Origin: Alistipes sp.
Lineage (GTDB): Bacteria > Bacteroidota > Bacteroidia > Bacteroidales > Rikenellaceae
Assembly: GCA_017391665.1 (NCBI GenBank)
Contig: JAFOXS010000242.1
Coordinates: forward strand, 1-14,463
Length of the DNA: 14,463 nt
Direction: 5' to 3'
Made by a program: the position numbers and the translations under genes. Within the stretch, counting starts at the first letter, position 1, and every line of letters starts with the position of its first letter. A model generated the notes under the pieces. The model saw nothing but the letters and a program-made list of their open reading frames with translations, did not search any database and was not told the origin of the DNA. This document shows, piece after piece, positions 1 through 5,772 of this stretch.

Positions 1-141
1 TCACTTATTATATGGCAGAATTTCAAGAAGTATTCGGAAAATGCCAAAAATATTCAGTTAAATGGTTTAACAGCTACGAGGAATGTTGAGGATGGGCGTG
101 TGATGGCCAATTGGTTGATGGTACTACATAAAGCATATTAA
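1..141 (+). CDS. C-terminal end of an unidentified protein (partial)
   Basis: An open frame runs from the first base of the window to a TAA at 139-141 and gives the last 46 residues of a protein. The tail is mixed polar and hydrophobic, ending in NWLMVLHKAY, with no cysteine pairs, no membrane helix and no motif I recognise. The start and most of the protein lie to the left of the window, so no function can be given. The frame is believable because it stops just before a terminator-like hairpin and faces the minus-strand operon that follows. It could also be a chance open frame, since only 46 codons are visible. Confidence 0.5.
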   Translation, partial: SLIIWQNFKKYSENAKNIQLNGLTATRNVEDGRVMANWLMVLHKAY

Positions 142-176
142 TTAAAAATGGCGACCACTCGTTGAGTAGCCGCCAC
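142..176 (-). terminator. Rho-independent terminator of the PadR/membrane-protein operon
   Basis: On the minus strand a hairpin pairs TGGCG with CGCCA (149-153 with 171-175) and ACTC with GAGT (157-160 with 164-167) around a 3-nt loop. It is followed by TTTTTAAT. It lies 28 bp past the stop of the minus-strand membrane protein gene and between two convergent genes. On the + strand no T run follows, so it looks one-directional. Confidence 0.6.
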
Positions 177-203
177 TGAAGAGGTTGGATTTTACATTCT
201 CTT

Positions 204-617
204 TTACTGGAATATTTCATCACGGGCGTAGCCCTTGATTGTCTTTTTGCGCTCGGCGATGAAGAGTATAAAGTGAATCAACACGCCAATGCCCCAGAAG
301 GTTGCCGTTGCAGCCAAGGCAACAATACCCTCGGTGTGCCAGCCGGCGTAATGGGCCGCAAAACCCACAGCAACGCAGATGACGTAGGTCATAAAATGGT
401 ATCTAAAGCCGATGTCGTAAATATCGTACTCTCTCTCCTCTTTTTGGCCAAAATACCAACCCGTAAAATACATAAGACAGAAATATGCGATCGAACACGC
501 TATGGTTCCGACGAGAGTCTGCGCTCCGATACATAAGTTTAGAGCATATCGAAATAAAACCGTCAAAAGCAGTGCGCCAATGGCAAATTGTCCTAATCTG
601 AATGTCAATACTTTCAT
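204..617 (-). CDS. Small four-helix integral membrane protein of unknown function
   Basis: A 137-residue protein that starts at ATG (615-617), three bases after the stop of the PadR-type gene, so the two are almost certainly one transcript. Four hydrophobic stretches are visible, at about residues 8-26, 33-55, 74-92 and 98-120. A charged loop (QKEEREYDIYD) lies between helices 2 and 3, and a basic tail starts with AERKKTIKGY. This implies an inner-membrane protein with both ends probably cytoplasmic. I see no catalytic or metal-binding motif. PadR-type regulators often sit beside the membrane protein or transporter gene they control, so this is probably the regulated partner. I do not recognise the family, and the function is unknown. 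Confidence 0.8.
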   Translation of the reverse strand: MKVLTFRLGQFAIGALLLTVLFRYALNLCIGAQTLVGTIACSIAYFCLMYFTGWYFGQKEEREYDIYDIGFRYHFMTYVICVAVGFAAHYAGWHTEGIVALAATATFWGIGVLIHFILFIAERKKTIKGYARDEIFQ

Positions 618-620
618 AAC

Positions 621-986
621 TTACTTGTTTAGAAGATTAATAATTGATTCGTTTGTAAATAGTAGTATATTTCGTTTTGCAAAACGCTTAAATAGTTCAT
701 CGCCCATCGGGGTGAGGTAGTAATATTTCCTATCGGGCCCTTTGCTTACTCGGCGGCTATCGTAGGCGATGATCTCCAGATGCTGGAACTTGCGCAGATT
801 TCTATATAGACTCTGCTCCTCGCAGGTCATCGTGCCTTGCGACATCCGCTCGACAAACTCCTTTATCTGCTCCATACATTTGTTTCCCTCCTTCAAAGCC
901 AGAAACACCCAAAAGGTGAGTTGCCCTTTTTTGTAGGTCTCTTCCCAAGCACTTAACAGCTCGTCAATGATCAGATTATATTCCAT
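621..986 (-). CDS. PadR-family winged-helix transcriptional regulator
   Basis: A 121-residue DNA-binding protein. A winged helix-turn-helix occupies about residues 23-100. The stretch SLYRNLRKFQHLEII is the recognition-helix region, and SKGPDRKYYYLTPMGDEL (81-98) is the beta wing, matching the PadR pattern of G-P-x-R-K-Y-Y-x-L-T-x-x-G. The C-terminal helix is short, as in the small PadR subgroup. Such proteins are dimeric repressors that usually control their own operon and an adjacent membrane gene in response to a small ligand. Here the gene is first in a two-gene operon with the membrane protein at 204-617. The promoter region just upstream holds GTATA/TATAC half-sites that could be the operator. 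The start is ATG at 984-986; no better start lies upstream. The family call is firm; the ligand is unknown. Confidence 0.85.
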   Translation of the reverse strand: MEYNLIIDELLSAWEETYKKGQLTFWVFLALKEGNKCMEQIKEFVERMSQGTMTCEEQSLYRNLRKFQHLEIIAYDSRRVSKGPDRKYYYLTPMGDELFKRFAKRNILLFTNESIINLLNK

Positions 987-1026
987 AGGTGTAGTATTAT
1001 TGATGTATTAAACAACTTGTATAGTG

Positions 1027-1057
1027 CAAATATACTACTACTTTTTGTATATGCAAA
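1027..1057 (-). promoter_or_regulatory. Bacteroidota-type promoter of the PadR operon, with possible operator
   Basis: On the minus strand TTTG (1054-1057), a 19-bp spacer and TATATTTG (1027-1034) match the Bacteroides -33/-7 consensus TTTG-N19-21-TAnnTTTG. The -7 box lies inside a perfect inverted repeat, GTATA-N7-TATAC at 1019-1035. A third GTATA sits at 1047-1051 in the spacer. The placement suits autorepression by the PadR protein, but no binding is shown. Confidence 0.75.
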
Positions 1058-1059
1058 TA

Positions 1060-1299
1060 AAAATCTATTTTTTTTCGGTTTAATTATTATTGGCGGGCAT
1101 TGGAGGAGGCGATTTTTAATGATAGCGCGCGTTTATATGTGTGTGTTAATGAGGGGATTTTTAGTGGAGGAGTAAAAAAACCGCACTGCAGAATTTGCAG
1201 AAAAAGGGCAGCGCGTCGTGCAAAGGGACGCAAGAAGTTGACCGTATCAGATAAGTCAACATTCAAGTATGCTTAATTTTCCGATTCTGTCGGAAAAAT
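1060..1299. other. Intergenic DNA without a supported gene
   Basis: There is no credible reading frame. Small inverted repeats are present: CTGCA/TGCAG (1186-1200), GCGTC/GACGC (about 1212-1230) and TTTTCCGA/TCGGAAAA (1277-1297). Because a strong + strand terminator follows at 1300, a small RNA is possible, but I found only a weak -7 candidate upstream. Confidence 0.4.
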
Positions 1300-1335
1300 A
1301 AGAGGGGAACGGACGCGTTCCCCTCTTGTTTTTTT
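1300..1335 (+). terminator. Strong rho-independent terminator with no gene directly upstream
   Basis: AAGAGGGGAAC (1300-1310) and GTTCCCCTCTT (1317-1327) form a perfect 11-bp stem around a 6-nt loop, followed by G and seven T (1329-1335). The nearest + strand gene upstream ends at 141, over 1.1 kb away. It therefore either ends an unannotated RNA or belongs to the repeat unit that begins in its loop. Confidence 0.65.
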
Positions 1336-1385
1336 ACCCTCCCCTAAATCCCCTCCTTGGAGGGGACTTCGGTCGCTACGCTCCG
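1311..1385 (+). repeat. Tandem intergenic repeat, copy 1
   Basis: This 75-bp unit recurs at 1414-1488 with two differences (G/A at 1328, G/A at 1365). It runs from GGACGCGTTCCCCTC to CGCTACGCTCCG and includes a small palindrome, CCCCTC-CTTG-GAGGGG. The period between copies is 103 bp. Confidence 0.9.
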
Positions 1386-1413
1386 TGGTGCAGAGTGCAA
1401 CGCTTACAAATAT

Positions 1414-1488
1414 GGACGCGTTCCCCTCTTATTTTTTTACCCTCCCCTAAATCCCCTCCTTGGAAGGGACTTCGGTCGCTACGCTCCG
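1414..1488 (+). repeat. Tandem intergenic repeat, copy 2
   Basis: The second copy of the 75-bp unit at 1311-1385, with 73 of 75 positions identical. It lacks the left arm of the terminator hairpin that precedes copy 1, and one change (GGAAGGG) weakens its internal palindrome. It ends in a T run just upstream of the hydrolase promoter. Confidence 0.9.
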
Positions 1489-1548
1489 TTTTTTTTATAT
1501 TTTTAAGTGCAATAAGTGTCATAGGTGTTATATTTCTGTCAAAAAGTG

Positions 1549-1556
1549 TAACTTTG
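1549..1556 (+). promoter_or_regulatory. Predicted -7 box of the hydrolase gene
   Basis: TAACTTTG matches TAnnTTTG and lies 22 bp before the ATG at 1579. No good TTTG is seen at the -33 distance. A palindrome TAGATCTA (1563-1570) sits between the box and the start codon. Confidence 0.5.
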
Positions 1557-1578
1557 TGTAGTTAGATCTACTAAAACT

Positions 1579-2412
1579 ATGAAAACAATAAAATTATTTG
1601 CTGTTGCACTCTTTATATTGATGGCAGCAGGCGCACAGGCGCAAACCCAGACGGTTACAATTGATGGCGATCACGGCAAGTTGCATGCTGTAATTCACAA
1701 GCCCGAACTGAAGGACGGAGAGCGTTGTCCGATGGTGCTGCTCTGCCACGGCTTTATGGGCAATAAGGAGGGAGCTTTGGAAAAGCAGATTGCAGCACTG
1801 CTCCAGGCCAAGGGCATAGCCTCAATACGTTTCGACTTCAACGGACACGGCCAGAGCGAGGGCCGTTTTCAGGATATGACCGTGCCAAACGAGATTGTGG
1901 ATGCGAAAAAGGTGATCGAGTACGTCAGCAACCTGCCATACGTTGAGAGCGTAGCCATCACGGGACACTCGCAGGGTGGTGTCGTGGCGGCGATGACGGC
2001 AGGCGACCTGGGCGCAGAGAAGATTAAGGCAGTTGTTTTGCTGGCTCCTGCAGCTGTGCTGCGTGACGATGCCATCCGTGGCAGCACGATGGGTGCCACA
2101 TACGATCCGTTCAATCTGGGCGAGTATGTAGAGCTCTTCAGAGGCATGCGCCTCGGTGCAGAGTATATCCGCACAGCCTTCTCGTTGCCTATTTACGATA
2201 CTGCGGCCAAATATCAGGGTCCGGCACTGATCATTCACGGCACTGGCGACCGCGTAGTGCCCTACACCTACGGCGAGCGTTTCCATCAAATATGGGATGG
2301 TAGCGAGCTGGTAATAATCGACAAGGCCGACCACGGCTTCTCACAGCAGATCGAGCAGGTGGCAGGCAAGAGCGCTGAGTTCCTGAGCAAGGTGTTGCTC
2401 TCAAACAAATAA
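1579..2412 (+). CDS. Exported alpha/beta hydrolase, cinnamoyl/feruloyl esterase-like
   Basis: A 277-residue serine esterase. Residues 1-22 form a signal peptide with a hydrophobic core, ending near AQA, so the enzyme should act in the periplasm or at the surface. The alpha/beta-hydrolase landmarks are in order: oxyanion-hole HGFMG at 57-61, nucleophile elbow GHSQGG with Ser131, acid Asp224 in GTGDRVVP, and His252 in KADHGF. The spacings (Ser to Asp 93, Asp to His 28) and the GHSQGGVVA elbow resemble the cinnamoyl esterase group of Lactobacillus LJ0536 and Butyrivibrio Est1E. Those enzymes release hydroxycinnamic acids from plant cell-wall esters. The 90-residue segment between Ser and Asp fits their inserted lid. 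The gene stands alone, with its own promoter and terminator and no carbohydrate-active neighbour. Hydrolase fold and triad are firm; the substrate is inferred and could be another short acyl ester. Confidence 0.85.
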   Translation: MKTIKLFAVALFILMAAGAQAQTQTVTIDGDHGKLHAVIHKPELKDGERCPMVLLCHGFMGNKEGALEKQIAALLQAKGIASIRFDFNGHGQSEGRFQDMTVPNEIVDAKKVIEYVSNLPYVESVAITGHSQGGVVAAMTAGDLGAEKIKAVVLLAPAAVLRDDAIRGSTMGATYDPFNLGEYVELFRGMRLGAEYIRTAFSLPIYDTAAKYQGPALIIHGTGDRVVPYTYGERFHQIWDGSELVIIDKADHGFSQQIEQVAGKSAEFLSKVLLSNK

Positions 2413-2430
2413 CATACCACCACAGAACAG

Positions 2431-2465
2431 AGGCTGTCTAACAAGAGATGTTAGCAGCCTTTTTT
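2431..2465 (+). terminator. Rho-independent terminator of the hydrolase gene
   Basis: AGGCTG and CTAACA (with one bulged T) pair with TGTTAG and CAGCCT, giving a stem of about 12 bp with an AGAGA loop, followed directly by TTTTTT. It starts 18 bp after the hydrolase stop codon. Confidence 0.85.
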
Positions 2466-2473
2466 ATTATCAT

Positions 2474-2591
2474 GGATTGTATAATAAGAGGGTTTTCAAG
2501 GCTTGCGACGCCCGAAAACGCGGAGTTTACTATGACGTAAATGAGCATTTAAGGGCGAGCGTAACGCAGAAAACACCTTATTAGGCAATCC
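2474..2591 (+). repeat. Palindromic dispersed element, copy A
   Basis: A 118-bp segment that folds almost completely on itself. Its stems are GGATTG/CAATCC (2474-2479 with 2586-2591), TAATAAG/CTTATTA (2482-2488 with 2577-2583), GTTTTC/GAAAAC (2492-2497 with 2569-2574) and CGCCC/GGGCG (2509-2513 with 2553-2557). The apical hairpin is TTTAC/GTAAA (2526-2530 with 2536-2540). Copy B lies 1.4 kb away in the same orientation (3875-3995). The two share blocks such as TTTCAAGGCTTGCGA and AGCGTAACGCAGAAA, while several stem halves differ in a compensated way. It is either a mobile REP/MITE-like unit or a structured RNA. Confidence 0.8.
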
Positions 2592-2645
2592 CCATTTTTG
2601 TCAATTGATACCACACTTAGGCATAATTTATGCTCTGCAAGGGGT

Positions 2646-3302
2646 ATGAAACTGATAAAAATACCATTCATCATCGCCTTCGTTCTGGCGGCATCGGCCA
2701 TTGGGGCATCCTATCTGTTCAGTCTGCGCCGCGAGGCCGAACCCTCGGAGTATCTATGGTACGACTCCCTGCAGGGGCTGCATGAGTTATGCCGCGCGAA
2801 GTACCGCCAAAGCCATCTCTACACCGAGTATGCCCGTCATGCCGAGCAGGATTCGCTGCACCAGCAGGCGGCACTACTACGGGCTCTGGCCTATGCCGAC
2901 GGGGTGCAGTGTGCGAACTGCCGCAAAGCCATCGAATCGCTCGGAGGGCGGTTTCACTCGCCCGTAGTGCAACATTACACGATGGTCAACACCCTAACAC
3001 ATCTGCACCATGCCCTGCAGGCAAAAAGCGAGCTGCACGAAGGGATAACCGAGGAGTGTCTGCACCGCGCCATAGCGGAGAACAACCGCTACATAGCACG
3101 TCTGATCACATGGTGCGACGCCAGCGACATAGCGCAAATCGTAATCCTTAGGCGCGAGATAGCGACTCTTGATCAGCAGCAGGCCGAGCAAGCGCCATAC
3201 ACGGTGTGTCCTACGTGCGGAGCCATATCCAATGAGTTGCTGCACACCTCCTACTGTCCGCACTGCATGACCGAGCGGGAGAAGTTCCTTACATTTGAGT
3301 AA
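2646..3302 (+). CDS. Membrane-anchored rubrerythrin-like protein with degenerate iron sites
   Basis: A 218-residue protein from the ATG at 2646, chosen because AAGGGG lies just upstream; an in-frame TTG at 2598 would add 16 residues. Residues 3-25 form a signal anchor. Residues 42-100 follow the rubrerythrin first helix pair (LYTEYARHAEQDSLHQQAALL, then RKAIESLGG). The C-terminus carries a rubredoxin-type zinc ribbon, with Cys188-x2-Cys191 and Cys204-x2-Cys207, followed by the family-like tail EREKFLTF. The expected iron ligands are mostly missing: the first-helix Glu is Lys52, and the second-helix ExxH aligns with Cys89-x2-Cys92. Ordinary rubrerythrins are soluble peroxide reductases; this one is probably not a diiron enzyme. 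The gene lies just after element A and is convergent with rnpB. Fold family is a fair inference; function is unknown. Confidence 0.7.
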   Translation: MKLIKIPFIIAFVLAASAIGASYLFSLRREAEPSEYLWYDSLQGLHELCRAKYRQSHLYTEYARHAEQDSLHQQAALLRALAYADGVQCANCRKAIESLGGRFHSPVVQHYTMVNTLTHLHHALQAKSELHEGITEECLHRAIAENNRYIARLITWCDASDIAQIVILRREIATLDQQQAEQAPYTVCPTCGAISNELLHTSYCPHCMTEREKFLTFE

Positions 3303-3331
3303 ATAGAGATTCGGGGTGCGCACCTCAACCA

Positions 3332-3368
3332 TATAAAGCAAAGAGTCCGTCTGGATCAGACGGACTCT
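3332..3368 (-). terminator. Terminator hairpin after rnpB (possibly bidirectional)
   Basis: AGAGTCCGTCTG (3342-3353) and CAGACGGACTCT (3357-3368) form a perfect 12-bp inverted repeat. Read on the minus strand it is followed by TTGCTTTATAT and begins six bases after the mature rnpB end. On the + strand it lies 39 bp past the rubrerythrin-like stop and may serve that gene too, though the T run there is poor. Confidence 0.75.
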
Positions 3369-3374
3369 ATTTCA

Positions 3375-3732
3375 TTGCAAATACTATAAGCCGAGTTCTG
3401 TACCTCTTGCGAGGCCTCTATCATTTATCTACTGCTGTGGTCACCCACAGCCTCTAGCAACCTACCCCCCGACATTGGACGAGCAACCCTTAATTGTCGG
3501 TATACATGGTCTTGCAACCCGCAAGGCGTACGGCCAGTGAACATTGCTGCCACCGCGGTGGGCTCTTACCCCACCTTTTCACCCTTACCTGCCGACCCGA
3601 AGGCCGACATCGGCGGTTATTCTCTGTTACGCTACTACACCCTCACGAACGTCGAGCCGTTAACTCGTGCGGCGCTCTGTGTTGCTCGGACTTTCCTCTC
3701 CCCTTACGGGCAGCGATAGAGCGTACTTGCAA
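3375..3732 (-). ncRNA. rnpB: RNase P RNA (catalytic subunit, bacterial type A)
   Basis: This is the RNA that removes 5' leaders from tRNA precursors, together with the RnpA protein. On the minus strand the universal 5' block GAGGAAAGTCCGAGCA is at 3683-3698. The central GGGTGAAAAGGTGGGGTAAG with the following GAGCCCACC is near 3547-3584. The 3' block CAGAACTCGGCTTAT is at 3386-3400. The ends pair as helix P1: TTGCAAGTAC (3723-3732) with GTATTTGCAA (3375-3384), ten pairs including one G-U. This sets a length of about 358 nt, normal for the family. A terminator follows at once. No TAnnTTTG box is clear just upstream, so the transcript may begin further up and be processed. Open frames on either strand here are accidental. 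Confidence 0.95.
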
Positions 3733-3737
3733 TTTTT

Positions 3738-3860
3738 TCTAGGATAAGCCCGCTACTCTTGCTTGCGAGCGCTAACCCAATATTTTTAGGCATACCATCG
3801 AACAGCGACCTACGCCTAATCAAGGCACATCAACCATCCCGAAGCGGGCTGTATCTCAGA
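3738..3860 (-). ncRNA. Candidate structured RNA directly upstream of rnpB
   Basis: On the minus strand TCTGAGATA (3852-3860) pairs with TATCCTAGA (3738-3746), with one G-U and one A-C. AGCCCGCT (3843-3850) pairs with AGCGGGCT (3747-3754); only one bulged base separates the two helices. Inside is an open region of 24 and 32 nt and an apical stem TAGGCGTA/TATGCCTA. The overall plan of closing stem, large bubble and apical hairpin recalls 6S RNA, but it is short for that and I cannot match the sequence. Only five bases separate it from the rnpB 5' end, so it may be part of the rnpB precursor. The strand is inferred from rnpB. Confidence 0.4.
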
Positions 3861-3874
3861 CCTCACCCACTACG

Positions 3875-3995
3875 AAAATTGTATAACGGAGGCTATTTCA
3901 AGGCTTGCGAAGTCCGAGAAACCGCAGTTTACTAAGGCGTAAATGAGGATTTCGAGGACAAGCGTAACGCAGAAAGAGCCCCGTTTGACAATTTT
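3875..3995 (+). repeat. Palindromic dispersed element, copy B
   Basis: The second copy of the element at 2474-2591, directly after recJ and sharing one base with its stop codon. Its stems are AAAATTG/CAATTTT (3875-3881 with 3989-3995), AACGG/CCGTT (3885-3889 with 3981-3985), GGCT/AGCC (3891-3894 with 3977-3980), TTTC/GAAA (3896-3899 with 3972-3975) and GTCC/GGAC (3912-3915 with 3956-3959). Inner stems are GAAA/TTTC (3918-3921 with 3950-3953) and TTTAC/GTAAA (3928-3932 with 3939-3943). As a large hairpin after recJ it may also stabilise or end that transcript. Confidence 0.8.
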
Positions 3996-5758
3996 TATTT
4001 TACTACAGGTTTTATATCCTTAATTCGTAACTGCGTAGTCACCGTTCCACGATAGTGGTTCTCCACAATCTGGTAGCAGACATCGATGGGACGACCCGAG
4101 CGTACCCACTCATAGTGCGTGGGCTGCTGGAAGGCGATGGTCTGAATCGAGGTGTTAGGCTTCTGCTTCTGCACCAGGTCCATACGCAGATGCTCCATTT
4201 CGGCACCCACCAGCTTAGCCTCGCCGTGTGAACTTGCGCCATACGTCGCAAAGACAGGCGCCGTGTTTCCGGGACCAAAGGGCTGGAAACTGTTGAGCTG
4301 GCGATGGAACGCGGGCGTGATGTCCGAGAAGAGCAGCTCGCTGTCGATATCTACCTGCGGCACCAATATCTGCGGATCGATATTCTTCTCCACATAGGCG
4401 TTGAAACGCTCCTTGAAGGCCTCAACATTCTCGGGACGCATGGTAAGACCTGCGGCGTACATATGTCCACCGAAGTTTTCCAGCAGATCCGAGCACGACT
4501 CAACGGCCTGGTAGAGATCAAAGCCGGGGACTGAACGTGCCGAGCCCGTCACGAAACCGTTGCTCATCGTGAGCACCACCGTAGGACGGTAGTAGGTCTC
4601 GATAAGGCGCGAGGCAACGATACCCACGATACCCTTCATCCACTTGGGATTATAGATCACCGTACACTTGCGATCCTTCAGGTGGGGGTTCGACTCGATA
4701 TAGTCGTGAGCCTCCTGCGTAACGCTGCGGTCGATATTCTTACGATCCTGATTGTACGAGTCAATCACATCGCAGAACTCGCGTGCCTGCTTCTCATTAC
4801 CCTCGACGAGCAACTCCACAGCGGCAAAACCACCACTCGGAGCGGCATTCTCGTCGTTCTCGTCCATACGCATACGACCTGCGGCGTTGATGCGCGGACC
4901 AATCTTAAATACAATGTCGTCGATAGTGATCGTCTGGCGCTCCAGGCCACAGATCTTGATTATCGACCCAAGACCCGACGAAGGCATGCGGTTCAGACGC
5001 TCCAGACCATAGTAGGCCAGGATACGGTTCTCACCCGCAAGGGGCACAATGTCGGACGCAATACTTACCACGAGCAAGTCCAGCAGATGCTCGATATCCT
5101 TGAACGGAATACCATGCTTCTGTGCATAGGCCTGCACGAGTTTGAATCCTACGCCACAACCTGACAACTCGTTGAACGGATAGTTGCAGTCGTTGCGCTT
5201 GGGATCCAGCACAGCCACAGCCGCGGGAATCTCGTCGGCTGGGAGGTGGTGGTCGCAGATGATGAAATCAACACCCTTCTGCTTCGCATAAACAACCTTT
5301 TCTACGGCTTTAATACCACAATCCAGAGCAATGGCCAGCGTTACACCCTTGCGGGCCGCGAAGTCAATACCCTTGACCGAGATGCCGTAACCGTCATTAT
5401 AACGGTCGGGGATGTAGAAAACAAGGTTTTTGTGACCTATCTGCCTGAGGAACTTATAAACCAACGCAACCGCTGTGGTACCGTCCACGTCGTAGTCGCC
5501 ATACACCATGATCATCTCATTGTCTGCGACGGCGCGCTCGATACGCTCCACTGCGCGATCCATATCCTTCATCAGGAAGGGATCATGCAGATCTGCAAGC
5601 TGCGGGTTAAAGAACCTATTGGCCTTTTCTACGGTGTCTATGCCTCGTTGCACAAGTAGGTTCGTGAGCACGGGCGACATTCGGAGGTGAGTAGCCAAAC
5701 GCTCCACCACCTCGCGATCGCCATGCTGCCGCACAACCCATCGCTTCTCTATAGGCAT
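3995..5758 (-). CDS. recJ: Single-stranded-DNA-specific exonuclease RecJ
   Basis: A 587-residue DHH-family 5'-3' exonuclease that degrades single-stranded DNA in recombinational and mismatch repair in the cytoplasm. The metal-binding motifs are intact: YGDYDVDGTT (86-95, with Asp88, Asp90, Asp92), ALDCGIK (Asp146), CDHHLP with Asp169-His170-His171, and SIASDIVP with Asp236. The DHHA1 signature GGHMYAAG is at 430-437, and the C-terminal OB-like part follows. Length is normal for RecJ. The start is ATG at 5756-5758, 14 bp after the lipB stop, so it is likely co-transcribed with lipA and lipB on the minus strand. No standard terminator follows; instead the hairpin-forming element B begins at the stop codon. 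A confident call with no odd residues. Confidence 0.95.
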   Translation of the reverse strand: MPIEKRWVVRQHGDREVVERLATHLRMSPVLTNLLVQRGIDTVEKANRFFNPQLADLHDPFLMKDMDRAVERIERAVADNEMIMVYGDYDVDGTTAVALVYKFLRQIGHKNLVFYIPDRYNDGYGISVKGIDFAARKGVTLAIALDCGIKAVEKVVYAKQKGVDFIICDHHLPADEIPAAVAVLDPKRNDCNYPFNELSGCGVGFKLVQAYAQKHGIPFKDIEHLLDLLVVSIASDIVPLAGENRILAYYGLERLNRMPSSGLGSIIKICGLERQTITIDDIVFKIGPRINAAGRMRMDENDENAAPSGGFAAVELLVEGNEKQAREFCDVIDSYNQDRKNIDRSVTQEAHDYIESNPHLKDRKCTVIYNPKWMKGIVGIVASRLIETYYRPTVVLTMSNGFVTGSARSVPGFDLYQAVESCSDLLENFGGHMYAAGLTMRPENVEAFKERFNAYVEKNIDPQILVPQVDIDSELLFSDITPAFHRQLNSFQPFGPGNTAPVFATYGASSHGEAKLVGAEMEHLRMDLVQKQKPNTSIQTIAFQQPTHYEWVRSGRPIDVCYQIVENHYRGTVTTQLRIKDIKPVVK

Positions 5759-5772
5759 AACTTACAATTTTA

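Noticed and set aside
1311..1488. CRISPR-like array
   Set aside because: Only two copies of 75 bp with a 28-bp gap and no cas genes; it is a simple tandem duplication.
1326..1565. 79-codon + strand frame
   Set aside because: It runs through the terminator T tract and the tandem repeat units; its apparent repeat peptide only reflects the DNA duplication.
2597..2632. Promoter for the rubrerythrin-like gene (TTTG at 2597, TAATTTAT at 2624)
   Set aside because: The spacer is 23 bp and the -7 box has a mismatch. The GCATAATTTATGC palindrome at 2621-2633 is noted, but support is too weak to call a promoter.
2598..2645. TTG start for the rubrerythrin-like protein
   Set aside because: The added 16 residues would put polar sequence before the signal anchor. 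The ATG at 2646 has AAGGGG just upstream.
3494..3742. Open frames on the + strand at 3494-3742 and 3537-3719
   Set aside because: They lie wholly or almost wholly inside rnpB, antisense to it. The conserved RNase P blocks and the P1 pairing explain the sequence.
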